Shown here: positions 14,328 through 25,500 of the stretch, one piece after another
Layout of the letters: the number at the start of each line of letters is the position of its first letter
How positions within the stretch are numbered: position 1 is the stretch's first letter
Assembly: GCA_943704525.1 (NCBI GenBank)
Contig: CALSCQ010000524.1
Location: 1-36,805 of the forward strand
DNA: 36,805 nucleotides
Direction of reading: 5' to 3'
From: Pigoraptor vietnamica
Lineage: Eukaryota; Opisthokonta; Filasterea
Made by a program: the position numbers and the translations under genes
Notes under the pieces: model-generated
The model's database searches: none
What the model saw: only the letters and a program-made list of their open reading frames with translations
What the model was told of the DNA's origin: nothing

Positions 14328-17300
14328 TCACGGCAGCTCCTGGTCTTCAAGATAGCGGTACTCGAACGTAAACTCGCTCTTCTTCCGCTGGCACCAGCCC
14401 GTCTCGTAGTCGAAATAGACGTACGTGCCCTGCTCGTACTCGTCGCTGATGTCCTTCGGGTCGTCGTGGCGCTGGAACCACGTCAAGTACTTCTTGTGGA
14501 ACCGCCTGTGGATGGCGAGAGCGGGCGTGTGAGTGGACTGCGCGGAAAGAACACGGCCGCACGGGACGAACCAGACAAGACGGGACACACACCAGCTCTG
14601 CTTCTTGAGCTCTCGCGCAGCCAGGTACTGCTGGTACGTGCCTGCAGGAGTCCGGTTTGTAAGGAACGCGCACGCAACGGCAGCAAGGGAAAACGGCAAA
14701 TTAGGGCCATGCGCGCGCGCGTACCTTGCTGGTAGTAGAAGATAAAGAAGAGCGTGTCCGTGTCGAACTTGTCAAAGTGCGCGGGGTTCTCGAACATCGG
14801 CGACGGCACCTGCGGGTAGTACGCCGGCGTCGGGTACGGGTTCTTCGGGATGTAGATCTTTGTCCTGCGAAGTGCAAGCAGCAAAAACGGTGAGCCGACT
14901 GCGTAAATAAACTCATCCGGTCGAATCAGCCAATCGCGAGGGATCAAGGCACGTGACACGCCGCACCTCTCAGAGTCAATGGGCTCGGGCATGCAGCGAT
15001 AGCTTGCATCGAGCATCTGCATCGCCGCCAGCTTGTTGTCCACGCCTGCGCTCAACACGACACGCGGTCAGCGACTGCATCGCCCATTCAGGTGCACACA
15101 CATGCGCGAGCGCTACTCACCCGGGTGGTGCAGGTGCTGGCTGCCGAGGGCGTCACCGGGCTCCATGAACGGGCTCATATCCGCAGAACCGAGCGAGTCG
15201 GCGCGCATGTCGCGGCTCTGCCCGCCCAGCGACGACTGCTGGCCGAGTCCGCTGCCGTGAAGAACGCCCATGGCGTCGAGGGAAGCGCCGACCTGGTGCA
15301 GGTGCGGCATGTGGAGCTGCTCGTCCATCATCATCTGCGCCTTCCACGCCTCGCTGGCCGGCGAGTGCAGCGGCAGAGGGGACGGCGCTGCAGAGCGGCG
15401 AGAGGCAGGGTCAGCGCACAGTGCAGGAGAGTAACTGAGAGCGGAGAAAACTGACACGGACGCACCGTCGACCGGGCCAGAAGGCTGCTGCGGCTGTGGC
15501 AGGGCCGGCGGCGGCTGAAACGGGCTCACAACGGGCTGTGCCGGCTGAGGCGTCGGCGGCTGGGAGAGCGGCTGCTGGGGCGCAGCGGGCGCTTGCTGCA
15601 GTACCGGCGGCTGCGCTGATGCCTGCTGCTGCTGCGAGGCCTGCGGCTGCTGTTGCGGTTGGGGTGGCGCCTGCTGAGCCGGGGCGGACGACGACGGTGC
15701 GGGGGCCGGCTGCGCCTGCGCCTGCGGCTGTGCAGCTAGCTGCGCCTGGGGTACCGGCGGCTGCGGGAGCGTCACGGCGGGCGCCGGCTGAGCGGCCTTT
15801 TCAGGCTGGGCAGCGGGGGTTGGCTGCGACACCTTATCCGGCTGCGCGGCGGCGGCGGCGGCGGCGGCGGCGGCCTGCGCCTGCTTCTTGGACTTCTTGT
15901 CTTTCGATTCCGCTGAGAGAGAAATGGCCGCTCAACAGTCAGCCCCGAGAACGCCAGAGGGACACGGCATGCCAACCACACACAAGGCACGTGACGCACC
16001 TTCCGGCTCGGGCGCCGGTGCGGGCGGTGCCATGGAGGGCACTGTGGGAGTGGCAGTCGCGGGAGCCTTCGCCTGCGCCTGGGCCTGCTTCGCCGCGTTT
16101 TGTTGCCATGCGTTTCCCGCGGCGGGCTTTGGCGGCTCCTCCTTCTTCGGAGGCGGAGCCGTCGGCAGAGTCACGGGGGCCGCCTTTGGTGTTGGCGCGG
16201 GAGCCTGCGCGACGACCAGTTAGGTACCGCCAGGGGCCGCAAGAAACAGAGCCCACACAGGAGAAACGCGCGGCGCACCCACCGGCTTTACCGGGGCAGG
16301 CGCGGGCGTCGGCTGCGGCGTGACCGGTTTTGCTTGCGCAGGCGCAGCGACAGTGGCGGGCGCTGCGGGCATGCACATGTCAGCAAACGCGCGAGACATC
16401 TCTGGGACAATGCGATATCGCACAGTCCGCAGCGCACCCTTTGACTTTCCGGCGGGCGAGGCTGGCGGTGGCGCGGCGGCAGGCTGTGGACCGGCGGCCG
16501 TCTTCTTCACAGGGGACGCTGGTACCGGCTGCGATGTGCGCGGCGCGAGCACTAGTGAGCCAACGAACATGGGCACAATTTCCCTAGGAGGCTCCAGAGT
16601 GAGGAAGATGTGGGCAAAGAAGGCGCAATTCGAACGCACCTCCGCCTTCTTCTTGTCGTCCTCCTTTTCCACCTTTGCGTCCTTCCTGCTCAGTGGCGCA
16701 CAAACAGGGTCACTACCATCCTCCAACCAACACCTCACCAACGTACGTGACACGCACTTGTCCTCCTTCTTCTCCGCCTTGGCCGGTGGCTCGTCGGCTT
16801 CAGGCTGCAGCGAACGCAAGTTTGCGCGCATGAGAATGCATCCCACTCGACTGGAACAAGGGCGCCAGCAACAGCGGCGAATATATCCCCACCTCGCTAA
16901 TGGACGAATCGTCTGATGCAACATCGAATTCGGCGTCTGCACGAGGCGCAAAGTCAGCACGACCTCAGCACGACGGAGCGCCAACACGCAGGGGGGGGGG
17001 GGGGGGGGGGGGGGGGACACGACAGCCACACACCGAGCTCATCCAGCTGAAGCTCCTCGTAGATGCCCTCGTCCTCTACGAAATCGGGCTCCTGCGCGGC
17101 AAAAAAGTCTCAGGCACTGCTCACAACGAACACCGGCGATTGCCACGCTAGGCTGCACACAAGCGCACGCACCTGGCAGCTGTCAATGTAGTACTCGACG
17201 TTCTCCTCGAGGTCCTTGACGGGCTGAGGCGCAAGCACATCGGCGTGCACGAGTCGTTGGATCTGCTCCAGCTTGGCCACGTGGAACTTGTGCCGCTTGA

Positions 17301-18340
17301 TGCCTGTGCCCAACAGGATAAGCGACGGGACCCCCAACGAAGGGATTACACAATCGCACGCGCACGCACGCACACACGCGGCCGCCCATTCCGTGGGTGG
17401 CTGACCAAGTTCCAACAGAAAAACGGACACAGCAAGTGGCGCACGGACCGTTTTCCACGCGGTTCGACTCGGCCGAGCCCTTCTTCTTTTTGGACGCCCC
17501 ATTGAGCGCCTCCATTTCCGTCTCAAACTGCGACACCTGCGAGGCACAAGAAGGCGGCGCTCAGACCACCCGCCACTACACGCGCTGCGACGCACAGGCG
17601 ATGCCGTACCTGATCCTGCAGGCGGTCGATCGTGTCCGACAGCCACTGCAACACCTCCGCCTTCTTCTTCTCGTTCGCGTCGAGCAACTTCGCGGCCTTC
17701 TCCAGGCCCTCTTTGCTGTACGCCTTAGTCTTCGTCTCGCGCTCGATCGCGCGGAATCGCTCCATTTGCTGCGCCCAAGCGAATCCCACATGATCAGACC
17801 CCCTCCCGGTGGCAAACTCGTGACGTGCGCAAACGCCGCACCCGAGCCCACACGCACCGTCTCTATGAGCTTGCGTGTGTCGAGGAGGACCTTCTTGTCC
17901 TTAATGTCGTTGGAGGAGAGCCATGTCTTGATCTGGTCGCGCAGGCGCTGCAGCTTCTTTATCTCCTTCTTGAGGTCGGCCTCGTACTTCTCCTTCTGGT
18001 TTGCGTTCGACGCATTGCTGACCTTCTCCCAGATCACCTCAAACTCCTCCACGCCCTCGGAGACCTTCTTCAGCACGCGATCCACCTCGGCTGCAGCGCA
18101 ACGGACGGTCAGGGCCCACAACACAGACACTCGAATACCCCACTCGTCACACATGCGCACGCACACACACACACCACGCACGCCCCCCCCACACACCCGA
18201 ACACACCACGTGCGCGCTATCCCGCATGAATACATGGATGCACACCTAAGTTAAAAAGGCAACCAAAAACGCAGGGGACACATAACGCAGACGGAATGAC
18301 GAAAGCGCAACATACCCTGCAGCTTTCGCTTGTCGGCCAT
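14328..18340 (-). CDS. CNOT3: CCR4-NOT complex subunit 3 (NOT3/NOT5)
   Basis: Scaffold subunit of the CCR4-NOT deadenylase, which shortens mRNA poly(A) tails and links decay to translation. Exons 18340-18316, 18090-17858, 17768-17610, 17536-17449, 17303-17173, 17091-17034, 16936-16893, 16804-16758, 16685-16640, 16528-16438, 16362-16283, 16204-16000, 15912-15466, 15387-15121, 15045-14967, 14864-14725, 14641-14593, 14505-14328; 788 residues against about 750 in human. The N-terminal coiled coil is nearly identical to other NOT3 proteins ([42 protein letters not shown]). The middle is Lys/Glu-rich, then rich in Pro, Gln and Ala. The C-terminal NOT box ends in [32 protein letters not shown] and a final [12 protein letters not shown]. 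Exon 1 has only 25 coding bases. It lies head-to-head with the VOC gene. Confidence 0.96.
16991..17016. repeat. Poly-G tract (26 G) in a CNOT3 intron
   Basis: Twenty-six consecutive G on the plus strand, so poly-C in the CNOT3 transcript, inside the intron between exons 17091-17034 and 16936-16893. The exact length is doubtful because such tracts are hard to sequence. Confidence 0.95.
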
Positions 18341-18867
18341 CTTACGCTGCGCAGCCGCGCGCACGGCGGCGCGCACCTAAGGAAGCCCTACGACCTAGTA
18401 CACCCGCACGGCGTCCCGCGGGAGCCGGCGCGTGTCGCGTACGCCGATGCCGCAGCAGTGCCCAACGGCCGCCGCGGACGCGAAAAAGATGGGCTGTTCA
18501 CGCCTGCGCGTATTAACACTAGCACCCTCGAAAGTACTCGACCGTGCGAACGACAATTACGCGTCGTCCTCACACGAGTGCAAAATATACACGCAGTCCT
18601 CGTCTCGTTGGACAGTAGAGGAAGGTGTTGCGTACGTGCGATGATGCACGGAAGGACCGAAGCAAGCAGCGCCGCCAAGCCAGCCGGCTCAGAGGATTAA
18701 AAATGGCGGGCAATTCTGTGCTAAAATTGGAGGGCGCCGCAATTCAATTTGGGAGGGTGGTTGGGGCGAGATCTCGGTTGCTGAGGCACATGGAACAGCT
18801 GTTGGCCGAACGAACGGCAGAAAGCGCACCGTTAGTGCAGTGCAACGCCGTTCCAACTACGAAGAGA
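18341..18867. promoter_or_regulatory. Divergent promoter of CNOT3 and the VOC gene
   Basis: About 530 bp between divergent start codons. An in-frame ATG at 18703 (AAAAATGGCGGGC) would extend the VOC protein by 55 residues but adds no recognisable feature. No other gene is seen. Confidence 0.55.
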
Positions 18868-19788
18868 ATGGCCGGCGTCGTCTCTCTCAGGGTGTGCCTG
18901 CGCGCACTCGTGCGGTTGCCTGCCGCACAGCGCGTGGGAGCTGCTGCGGCTGTCCGATCGCCCGGTCGCAACGCCGCCGTGTCGAGGTTATGCGCGTCGC
19001 CTTCGCCGTTTTGGCACTCGCAGCAGCAAAGGCCGTACGCAACGTCGCCGAAGGAGCCACTTCAGGGTCCGAGCGACCCGCTCTTTAGCCCGGCAAAAAC
19101 CGTTGAGGAGCGCCTGTGCAACAGTGCCGACGACGAGGTGGAGGCGCTCGGGGCGTGCACGGTCGCACTGCCGGTCCACGATCCCTACAAGGCCTGGTGA
19201 GTGAAGCGCGCGCGCATGCTGCGGTATACATGGAGTGCGGCGTGAGGGTGTTGTCGGTCATTTCAATGTCAATGCACCTGACCTGTGTTGTGTCGCAGGT
19301 ACTTTTACCACGACGTGCTCGGGTTCCCATGCACCGCAAAAACGGAGCACAGCCTCACATTCAACGTCGCTGGTCACACGCTGCGCTGCCATACGGTCGG
19401 GACGTCGTACCGACAGCGCGACTACTTTGGCGCCGGTGGGCAACGTCGCGGCTTTCATATTGTCCTGACTTGAGCTCGGCTGCGACTGCTGTGATTGGCT
19501 GATGTGCGGCTGCTGCGCGCAGACTCTGGGCACCTGCCCATTCCCTACGTTGGCTTCCAAGTTTCCATGCGCGACTTTCACCTGATTGTGCACAGGCTCA
19601 TAGAGAGCGTGATTGACTTTGTGCGCCACCCGGCCATCGTCGACGAGGACCAGTCCGCCGGCCGCTGGCTCGTGCAAGTGCGCGACCCGAGCGGCAACGT
19701 CATTGAATTCTCCTCTCCGTTGTTTCCGCAAGATTTGTTCGTCAAGTATCGTGTGCAAGACGAAGGCCCTTCGGACCGGCGTGTGTGA
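18868..19788 (+). CDS. VOC (glyoxalase-fold) protein, probably mitochondrial
   Basis: Member of the vicinal-oxygen-chelate superfamily; substrate unknown. Exons 18868-19196, 19299-19435, 19523-19788; 243 residues. From the ATG at 18868 the first 65 residues are rich in Arg, Ala and Ser with few acids (MAGVVSLRVCLRALVRLPAA) and end near RPYATS, a good mitochondrial presequence. The fold follows: TVALPVHDPYKAWYFYHDVL, then HLPIPYVGFQVSMRDFHLIV, then VRDPSGNVIEFSSPLFP. This resembles a bacterial family whose members carry VPVHD, VPHFG and DPSGNALEF; the metal His of VPHFG appears as Tyr here (IPYVG), while the Glu of VIEF is kept. Whether it still binds metal is open. The in-frame ATG at 18703 is an alternative start. 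The next gene starts 93 bp beyond its stop. Confidence 0.8.
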
Positions 19789-19881
19789 CACTCAGGAGTA
19801 AACATGTCACCCCGTCTGGACATCCTCGTTGGCGCACGTGACATTGGCACACACAAAAAACGCGATTTACGCTGCAAGAAA

Positions 19882-21717
19882 ATGTACTCGCGCGCAATGG
19901 CGCAGTCAGGCGAGAGCACGCTCGGGCGAAACATAGCCCTCATTGCCGCGCGCGGCTTTGCGGCGCTGCCGCCTCCCCTTGCGGGCGCGCACGCGACCCC
20001 GGCGCCTCCAGCACCCGCCGAGGCAGCGCGACCGACCACGCAACGGCGGCAGAGTGTTGTTCAGCAGGCGGCCACGCTCGGAGACCTGAACATCGCCGCC
20101 TTGCACGCATCATTGGACGCGGCGCCACCGAACGCAACGGCGATTGTGCGCAATGTGCAGTCGATTGAAGGCGCAGTCGCACCAAATGCGGCACTGCCCG
20201 CAGCGACAAAGAAGGGCAAAAAGGGAAAGAAACGGCGGAAAAAGGGAAGTGAGGCCGTCGCCACGACCACCCCGCGCGCCACGAAAGAGCGAGCTGTGAC
20301 GAAAGAGCGGGCTGTGACGAAGACGCGCGCGGGTGGCAAGGCGAGCAGGCGGCAGATGCGCCGGCTGGACGCTTCGTCGCACCCGAATGCCCACGTGTCG
20401 GACGTCGTTGACCCCGTTTCGGCGCTACTTGCGCCCTCGGCGGATATCGCTGACATGCTCGATGCCGAGTTGGCGCGTGCAACGGGGAAATCTGGCGGCG
20501 GAAGGGCTTTGGTGGAGCAAAAGAGCGCACGTGGCACGAAGAGCCCGCGGGGAGGGCCGGCAGGTGTTAAGGGGCAGCACAAGCGCACGGCAGCCGACGC
20601 GGCGTTGGGCGAGGGTGGGCAATCGAAGCGGCGACGCGCGAGTGTGCGCGAGGCACCGGCGACGGCACCGCCCGCCGCCCCAAAGCCACCGCCTCCGCCG
20701 CCTCCGCCGTGCAAATTCTACATGGAGGGCGCGTGCCACCGGGGCACCGAGTGCGCCTTCTCACACGATTTTGTGCCTGCGAAGAAGGCCGAGGTGTGCA
20801 AGTTCTTCCGCGGCGGCAGCTGTCTCAAGGGCGACGCGTGCGTGTATTCGCATGACCTTGCCGCCGTGCCATGCCGGTACTTTCACACGAGGGGCCACTG
20901 CACGGCCGGCGCTTCGTGTCGCTTCTCGCACGCCCCGCTTACTGCCGAGCAGCGTGCGCTGCTAATGCGTGAGAACGAGCCGTCGACAGACACTGCGGAG
21001 GGGGACGGCGATGCTGTTGTGCTGCCCGCGAATCCGTTTGCGGCTTCCATTTCGCTGTCGCTCGCGCCGCCACTTGATGACCACGCGACGCGCACGATCG
21101 ATGACGGCGCGCCCCAAGCGAAGATATCGTCGGAGCAGGCACCCGCGCGGTCCCCTCCGCCCGTGTCGTCTGCGCACGTGTCCTCTAGTGCGCCGCCGTC
21201 GTTCAGCGTTCCCGTGGTCGTAACGTCGGTTGATAGATATCCCGTCGTTGACGCGACCACCCAAGCATCGGCGCACGTGGCTGTTACGTCGTGTGGCGTG
21301 CAGGAGGATCCGTTCGGCTTCCGGTCTGCTGACGAGTCGGCCGATCCCTACGCCGCGTTTTCCGTATCCTCAGGGCCGTTTGCACTGCCAGCGTTTTTAT
21401 CGCAGCCTGCGACGCAGCGACCTCGCGCACCCGATGTTGTCGCCGCCCAACAACCCTCCCCGCACGCAGCGGCGGGTGTGGCATTGGCGCCCTCTCCTGC
21501 GCAGCGACTGGTGTCGGCGGACGGTCCTGCTGCTTTGTTTTCGTCGATGCCGCTCGGTCCACCACCCGCGTCCCCTACCGTTGCCAAGGCGTCTCCTCTG
21601 TCTGTGGCAGCTCCGCCGCGCGCGAGTGCGGAACCTGCAAAGGCCTTCACCATCCGGCCGAAAGTCAAGGCCGTCGACCTCTCAAAAGATCTCGGGATCG
21701 ATTTCGATGCGGGGTAA
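19882..21717 (+). CDS. Triple CCCH zinc-finger protein, ZC3H4/6/8-like, intronless
   Basis: Single open frame, 611 residues from the ATG at 19882 (MYSRAMAQSG). The next Met is at 19897, and the frame stays open back to an ATG at 19804, only 15 bp after the preceding stop, so the later starts are more likely. Three fingers lie at about residues 277-349. The first two are C-x7-C-x5-C-x3-H (CKFYMEGACHRGTECAFSH; CKFFRGGSCLKGDACVYSH) and the third is C-x8-C-x5-C-x3-H (CRYFHTRGHCTAGASCRFSH). The third is followed by APLTAEQRALL, matching the DPLTEETR-type tail after the fingers of ZC3H4/6/8 and fly Su(s), nuclear proteins that limit unproductive transcription. Before the fingers is a basic KKGKKGKKRRKKGSE nuclear-signal-like stretch; after them the protein is low complexity to a conserved-looking KAVDLSKDLGIDF end. 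It has no introns, unlike every neighbour. Confidence 0.8.
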   Translation: MYSRAMAQSGESTLGRNIALIAARGFAALPPPLAGAHATPAPPAPAEAARPTTQRRQSVVQQAATLGDLNIAALHASLDAAPPNATAIVRNVQSIEGAVAPNAALPAATKKGKKGKKRRKKGSEAVATTTPRATKERAVTKERAVTKTRAGGKASRRQMRRLDASSHPNAHVSDVVDPVSALLAPSADIADMLDAELARATGKSGGGRALVEQKSARGTKSPRGGPAGVKGQHKRTAADAALGEGGQSKRRRASVREAPATAPPAAPKPPPPPPPPCKFYMEGACHRGTECAFSHDFVPAKKAEVCKFFRGGSCLKGDACVYSHDLAAVPCRYFHTRGHCTAGASCRFSHAPLTAEQRALLMRENEPSTDTAEGDGDAVVLPANPFAASISLSLAPPLDDHATRTIDDGAPQAKISSEQAPARSPPPVSSAHVSSSAPPSFSVPVVVTSVDRYPVVDATTQASAHVAVTSCGVQEDPFGFRSADESADPYAAFSVSSGPFALPAFLSQPATQRPRAPDVVAAQQPSPHAAAGVALAPSPAQRLVSADGPAALFSSMPLGPPPASPTVAKASPLSVAAPPRASAEPAKAFTIRPKVKAVDLSKDLGIDFDAG

Positions 21718-22010
21718 AGTGAAGTTTTTGTATTATATTTGTAAAATATATCGAAATCATCGGTCCGGCCTCGTCCTCAACTCGTCGGCTGTTGTCAGCG
21801 GCGGGCAACACTCTCTGATAATTTCACCCCTTCTGGTGGCACGGGCCGTGCCGCGCTCAGAAGCCGGCCCTGACGGCGCGGAGTTCGTCCGGAGATGCAG
21901 ATCACGGCGAAAGAACTGAACGTAGACCATCCTTTGCGGCTCAGTTGGTCTTGACGAGAATTCCCACGGGTCAGAGGCAGCAGAGCCCCTGGAAGAGCCG
22001 GCTCGGCCAC

Positions 22011-22038
22011 GGCCGAGACTGCCGGGCAGCTCTCGGCC
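22011..22038. other. GC-rich hairpin
   Basis: GGCCGAGACTGC pairs with GCAG, a bulged C, then TCTCGGCC: 12 base pairs, one bulge, a three-base loop. It lies well upstream of flightless-1 and about 300 bp past the zinc-finger stop. Confidence 0.55.
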
Positions 22039-22476
22039 GGCGCTCGGCTGGCCAGCGAGTGTGCACGTGGCTTCCAACAGTCAGACCGAGCCGAATAGTT
22101 CCCGCTATTGGTGCGGGCGAGAATTCCCATGGGGTAAGGCGAGGTTCTTTGCCTTCGCGCGCCATTCCCACGGGAGCGTGAGAATGCGATCAACCAACGT
22201 GCGATTGGCTGTGCGTGGCTGGTAACATGGTGCCTTTTGGACACTGCATCCGGGGTGGCTGCAGTCGGACTGCGTGTTGTGACTCTGCCGAAGGCAAATG
22301 AGAGAGAGCAAGTGCCTCGCCTCCACGCCGCGTCTTCTCTCTCTGCAGCAGCCGTCCGCGACAAAGGACGAGCGGCTTGCCTAACTTCATACGCTCGCGC
22401 TAGTCGCGTGTGCTCCTGCGCTCGAGTGAGTGCGGTGAGAGCGTGGGTGTGTGCCCCGCACGAAGGACTACTCGCG

Positions 22477-22514
22477 CGCGTGGTGGCTGGCAGTGCGCGT
22501 GGTGGCTGGCAGTG
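22477..22514. repeat. 19-bp tandem duplication
   Basis: CGCGTGGTGGCTGGCAGTG occurs twice head to tail with no mismatch, ending 66 bp before the flightless-1 start codon. It may lie in the promoter or leader. Confidence 0.95.
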
Positions 22515-22580
22515 TCGCGCTGAACACCACAGAGCGATCCGCCCGCGGCGGCCGCCGAGCGCGCCCACTGCGCACGGAGA

Positions 22581-25500
22581 ATGGCGCCCACCAGCATTCT
22601 CGGCTTTGTGCGTGGCGCGGACCTCTCCGGCAATGCGCTCGGCGACAATTCGCCAGAGCGAATGCGGGAAATGGGAAATCTCTTCTGGCTCAAGCTGAAC
22701 AAGACGGGGCTGACGAAGTTGCCGGACGACGTCGTGGCGCTTTCCCGCCTGGTGCGTGTTGTTGGCAGTGTGTCGCGGCTGCTGTCGGAGTGTTTGTTTC
22801 GTTTGGAGATTTACGCGTGACTTGCGTGCTGCAGGAGCAACTGTCTGCCGCGAACAACGCCATTGAGGAAATCGACGCGTCCATTGGCAAGCTGTCGCGG
22901 CTTCAGGTGTTCTCGGCCCGCAAGAACAAGCTGACAACAGAGACGATCGCCCCCGAGCTCTTCTCCATTGAGGAGCTCACGACGCTGGTGAGCACGCGGC
23001 CCTGGCGCAATATATCGGCGCGGCATTGTGGGTCGCTGTTTTTTGAAAAAATAGGGTTCCTGTTTTTGACGCTGTCCGCGCCTTGATCCGCAGGACTTTA
23101 CGGCCAACAAGCTCGTCGAGTTGCCCGCCGAGATTGCGGAGGCGCGGCACCTGCAGATCCTCTCCGTGGGCCACAACTCGCTGACGCAGCTGCCCGGCCA
23201 GCTCTTCGTGAACTGCACCGAGATTCGCCTCCTGGACCTGTCGCACAACAACATTGAATCGATTCCGCCCCAGCTGCGACGCCTCACTCGCCTCGAGACG
23301 CTGCTTCTCGGCTCGAACCCCTTGGGGCCGTCGAATCTGCGATCGGTCTTTGCCCTGACTGCTTTGCAGGTGGGGTCTGTGCTCCTTCTGCGTGTGTGCG
23401 CCGCACGCCGTGCCTTCGTTAATCCCTTCTCACCCGATCCATCCGCAGGAGCTCGATCTCAGCAACACGCAGCGTACGGTGCACAACATTTTGCCGGAGA
23501 TAGAGCAGCTCGTGAACCTCCAAACGCTCGATCTCAGTCGCAACGAGCTCACGGACGTTCCGGACGCTATTCTCAACCTCTCGCGCCTTCGCCGTCTCAA
23601 TCTCGCGGAGAACCGCCTCACGCGCGTGCCGCACGGCGTCGGGCAGCTTTCTGCGCTCGAGTCGCTCGTGGTGTCGCGCAATGCGGTTGTGGACGTGACG
23701 CCAATGTTGGCCGAGTGCACGCGCCTGCGCCGGCTCATCCTGAACGACAACCACATCGAGACGATCCCGGACGTGTTTGCGCAGCTGACGAGCCTCGAGA
23801 CGGTCGTACTGAAGCGCAACCGGCTCAAGACGATCCCCGCGAGCCTCTGCGCGTGCGCATCGCTCCGCCGCCTCGTGCTTGCGAACAACGAGCTCGAGAC
23901 ACTTCCGCCGGAGGTCTACCAGCTGACGAAGCTGACCGAGTTTGACATTGCCGGCAATGCGCGCCTCGCCATGCCGGAGCACCCGAAGAAGGTCGGCGCG
24001 GGCGACGGCGAGGGCCTCAACGTGGACTTTGCGGACGCCGAGGCGCGTGGCAAGCAGCTGGCGGCGTTGCGCGGACATGCGTCGCGCGACGACGAGGGGG
24101 ACGAGGGCGAGCGCAAGGGTCCGCGCAAGCAGCTCGTGAAGACCCGCTCACTGAAGCTGCATGACGGCGAGGCGCCGCCAGAGGCCAGCGACAAGGTGCT
24201 GCAGGGCCTGAAGGACGTGGCCGAAAAGGGCCGGGAGGCGGCGGCGGAGCTCGGCGGCGAGGCGATCAAGACGCGGCGCAAGTGGGACCAGATGCTTGAG
24301 CGGCCGGACATGGACTATGGCGAGCTGTTTGGCGACGACGCCGGGACGACCGCCGGCCTCTCCGTGTGGCGCATTGAGAACTTTCTTCCGACGCTCGTCG
24401 AGGCCGAGATGCACGGGCGCTTCTACCAGGGCGACGCCTACGTCGTGTTGAGCACAACGGGGGGCGGCGGCGAGGAGGGAACCTCCGGAGGGCTGCGGTG
24501 GGCGATCCACTTTTGGATCGGCAACGACTCGACGCTCGACAAGAAGGCGTCGGCGGCCATCCACGCGGTCAACCTGCGCAACTTTCTCGGTTCGCAGAGG
24601 TAGGCGAAGCGCGAATCGTGTGTGGTGTCTCTACCGTCACAGGCGTGCTAACCTGCGCTTCCGCAGCATGGCCGTCCGCGAGGAACAGGGCGACGAGTCT
24701 GACGAGTTTCTCGCGCTCTTTGGCCACGACATCCAGTACATTGCCGTGAGTATCGTTGCGCGCTTTATTGTCGTGTGCGGCGAAGGCGGCTCATGTCTTA
24801 CTCATGCGCGCGCTGACAGGGAGGCACCGAGAGTGGCTTTTTCGAGACGGAGAAGACGGCGCACACGAACAGGCTGTACTGGATTACAGGCGAACGCAAC
24901 GTGCGCATTGAACTCGTGCAATTGTCGGGCATGTCCCTCGACTCGACGGGCGTGTTTGTGCTTGTCGCCGAGAAGAAGATCTACGTCTGGTGTGGCACGC
25001 GTTCGCGCGCCCTCCTGCGCTCGAAGGGCCGTCTGATGGCGGAGAAGATCAACCGCACCGAGCGCAACAACCGCTGCGAGACGCTCGAGGTGGGCGAGGG
25101 CACGGAACCGGCGTCGTTCTGGGAGGCGGTCGGCGGGCGACCGGCGGGTTCCATCCCGTCGGTTCCCACGCACCAGCCGGGGCTCACTTGCCGGCTGTGT
25201 GTCTCGCCGATCTTGTACCGGGCGACGCTTGGGCGCGGCTTTCTCGAGCTGCCGCAGGTGGATTTGCCGGGCGGACGCATGCAGCAGGGCTCGCTCGACT
25301 CGTCCGGCGTGTACATTCTCGACTGCGGCAGCGAGCTGTTTGTGTGGGTCGGGCGCAAGAGCAGCAGGATTGTGCGCGCGGCGGCTGTGCGCCTGTCGGA
25401 GGACATGGTCACGCTCATCCCGCGGCCCAAGTACGCCTCCATTGCGCGCGTCGTCGAACTCGCCGAGCCGGCGGTGTTCAAGGCGCGCTTTGAGGGGTGG

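Larger units (their letters stand above)
21718..22580. other. 863-bp gap before flightless-1, with hairpin and repeated motifs
   Basis: The start is AT-rich (probable 3' end of the zinc-finger gene). The middle has three dispersed copies of ATTCCCAYGGG (21959-21970, 22122-22133, 22164-22174), the first two inside a 16-mer differing at one base, and a strong hairpin at 22011-22038. The right end has an ATTGG (reverse CCAAT) at 22204-22208 and a 19-bp tandem duplication. I recognise no tRNA, snRNA or protein gene. Confidence 0.6.

Noticed and set aside
19804-19881. Upstream ATG extending the zinc-finger protein by 26 residues
   Set aside because: It lies 15 bp after the VOC stop, leaving almost no room for transcript ends, and the added residues resemble nothing in the family.
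20061-20714. 217-residue open frame antisense to the zinc-finger gene
   Set aside because: Gly-rich opening is the complement of Pro codons. It is explained by the sense gene.
21795-22937. 380-residue open frame on the minus strand across the gap before flightless-1
   Set aside because: Part is antisense to flightless-1 exons. The sequence is Arg/Ala/Ser-rich with no recognisable motif, as expected for open frames in GC-rich DNA.
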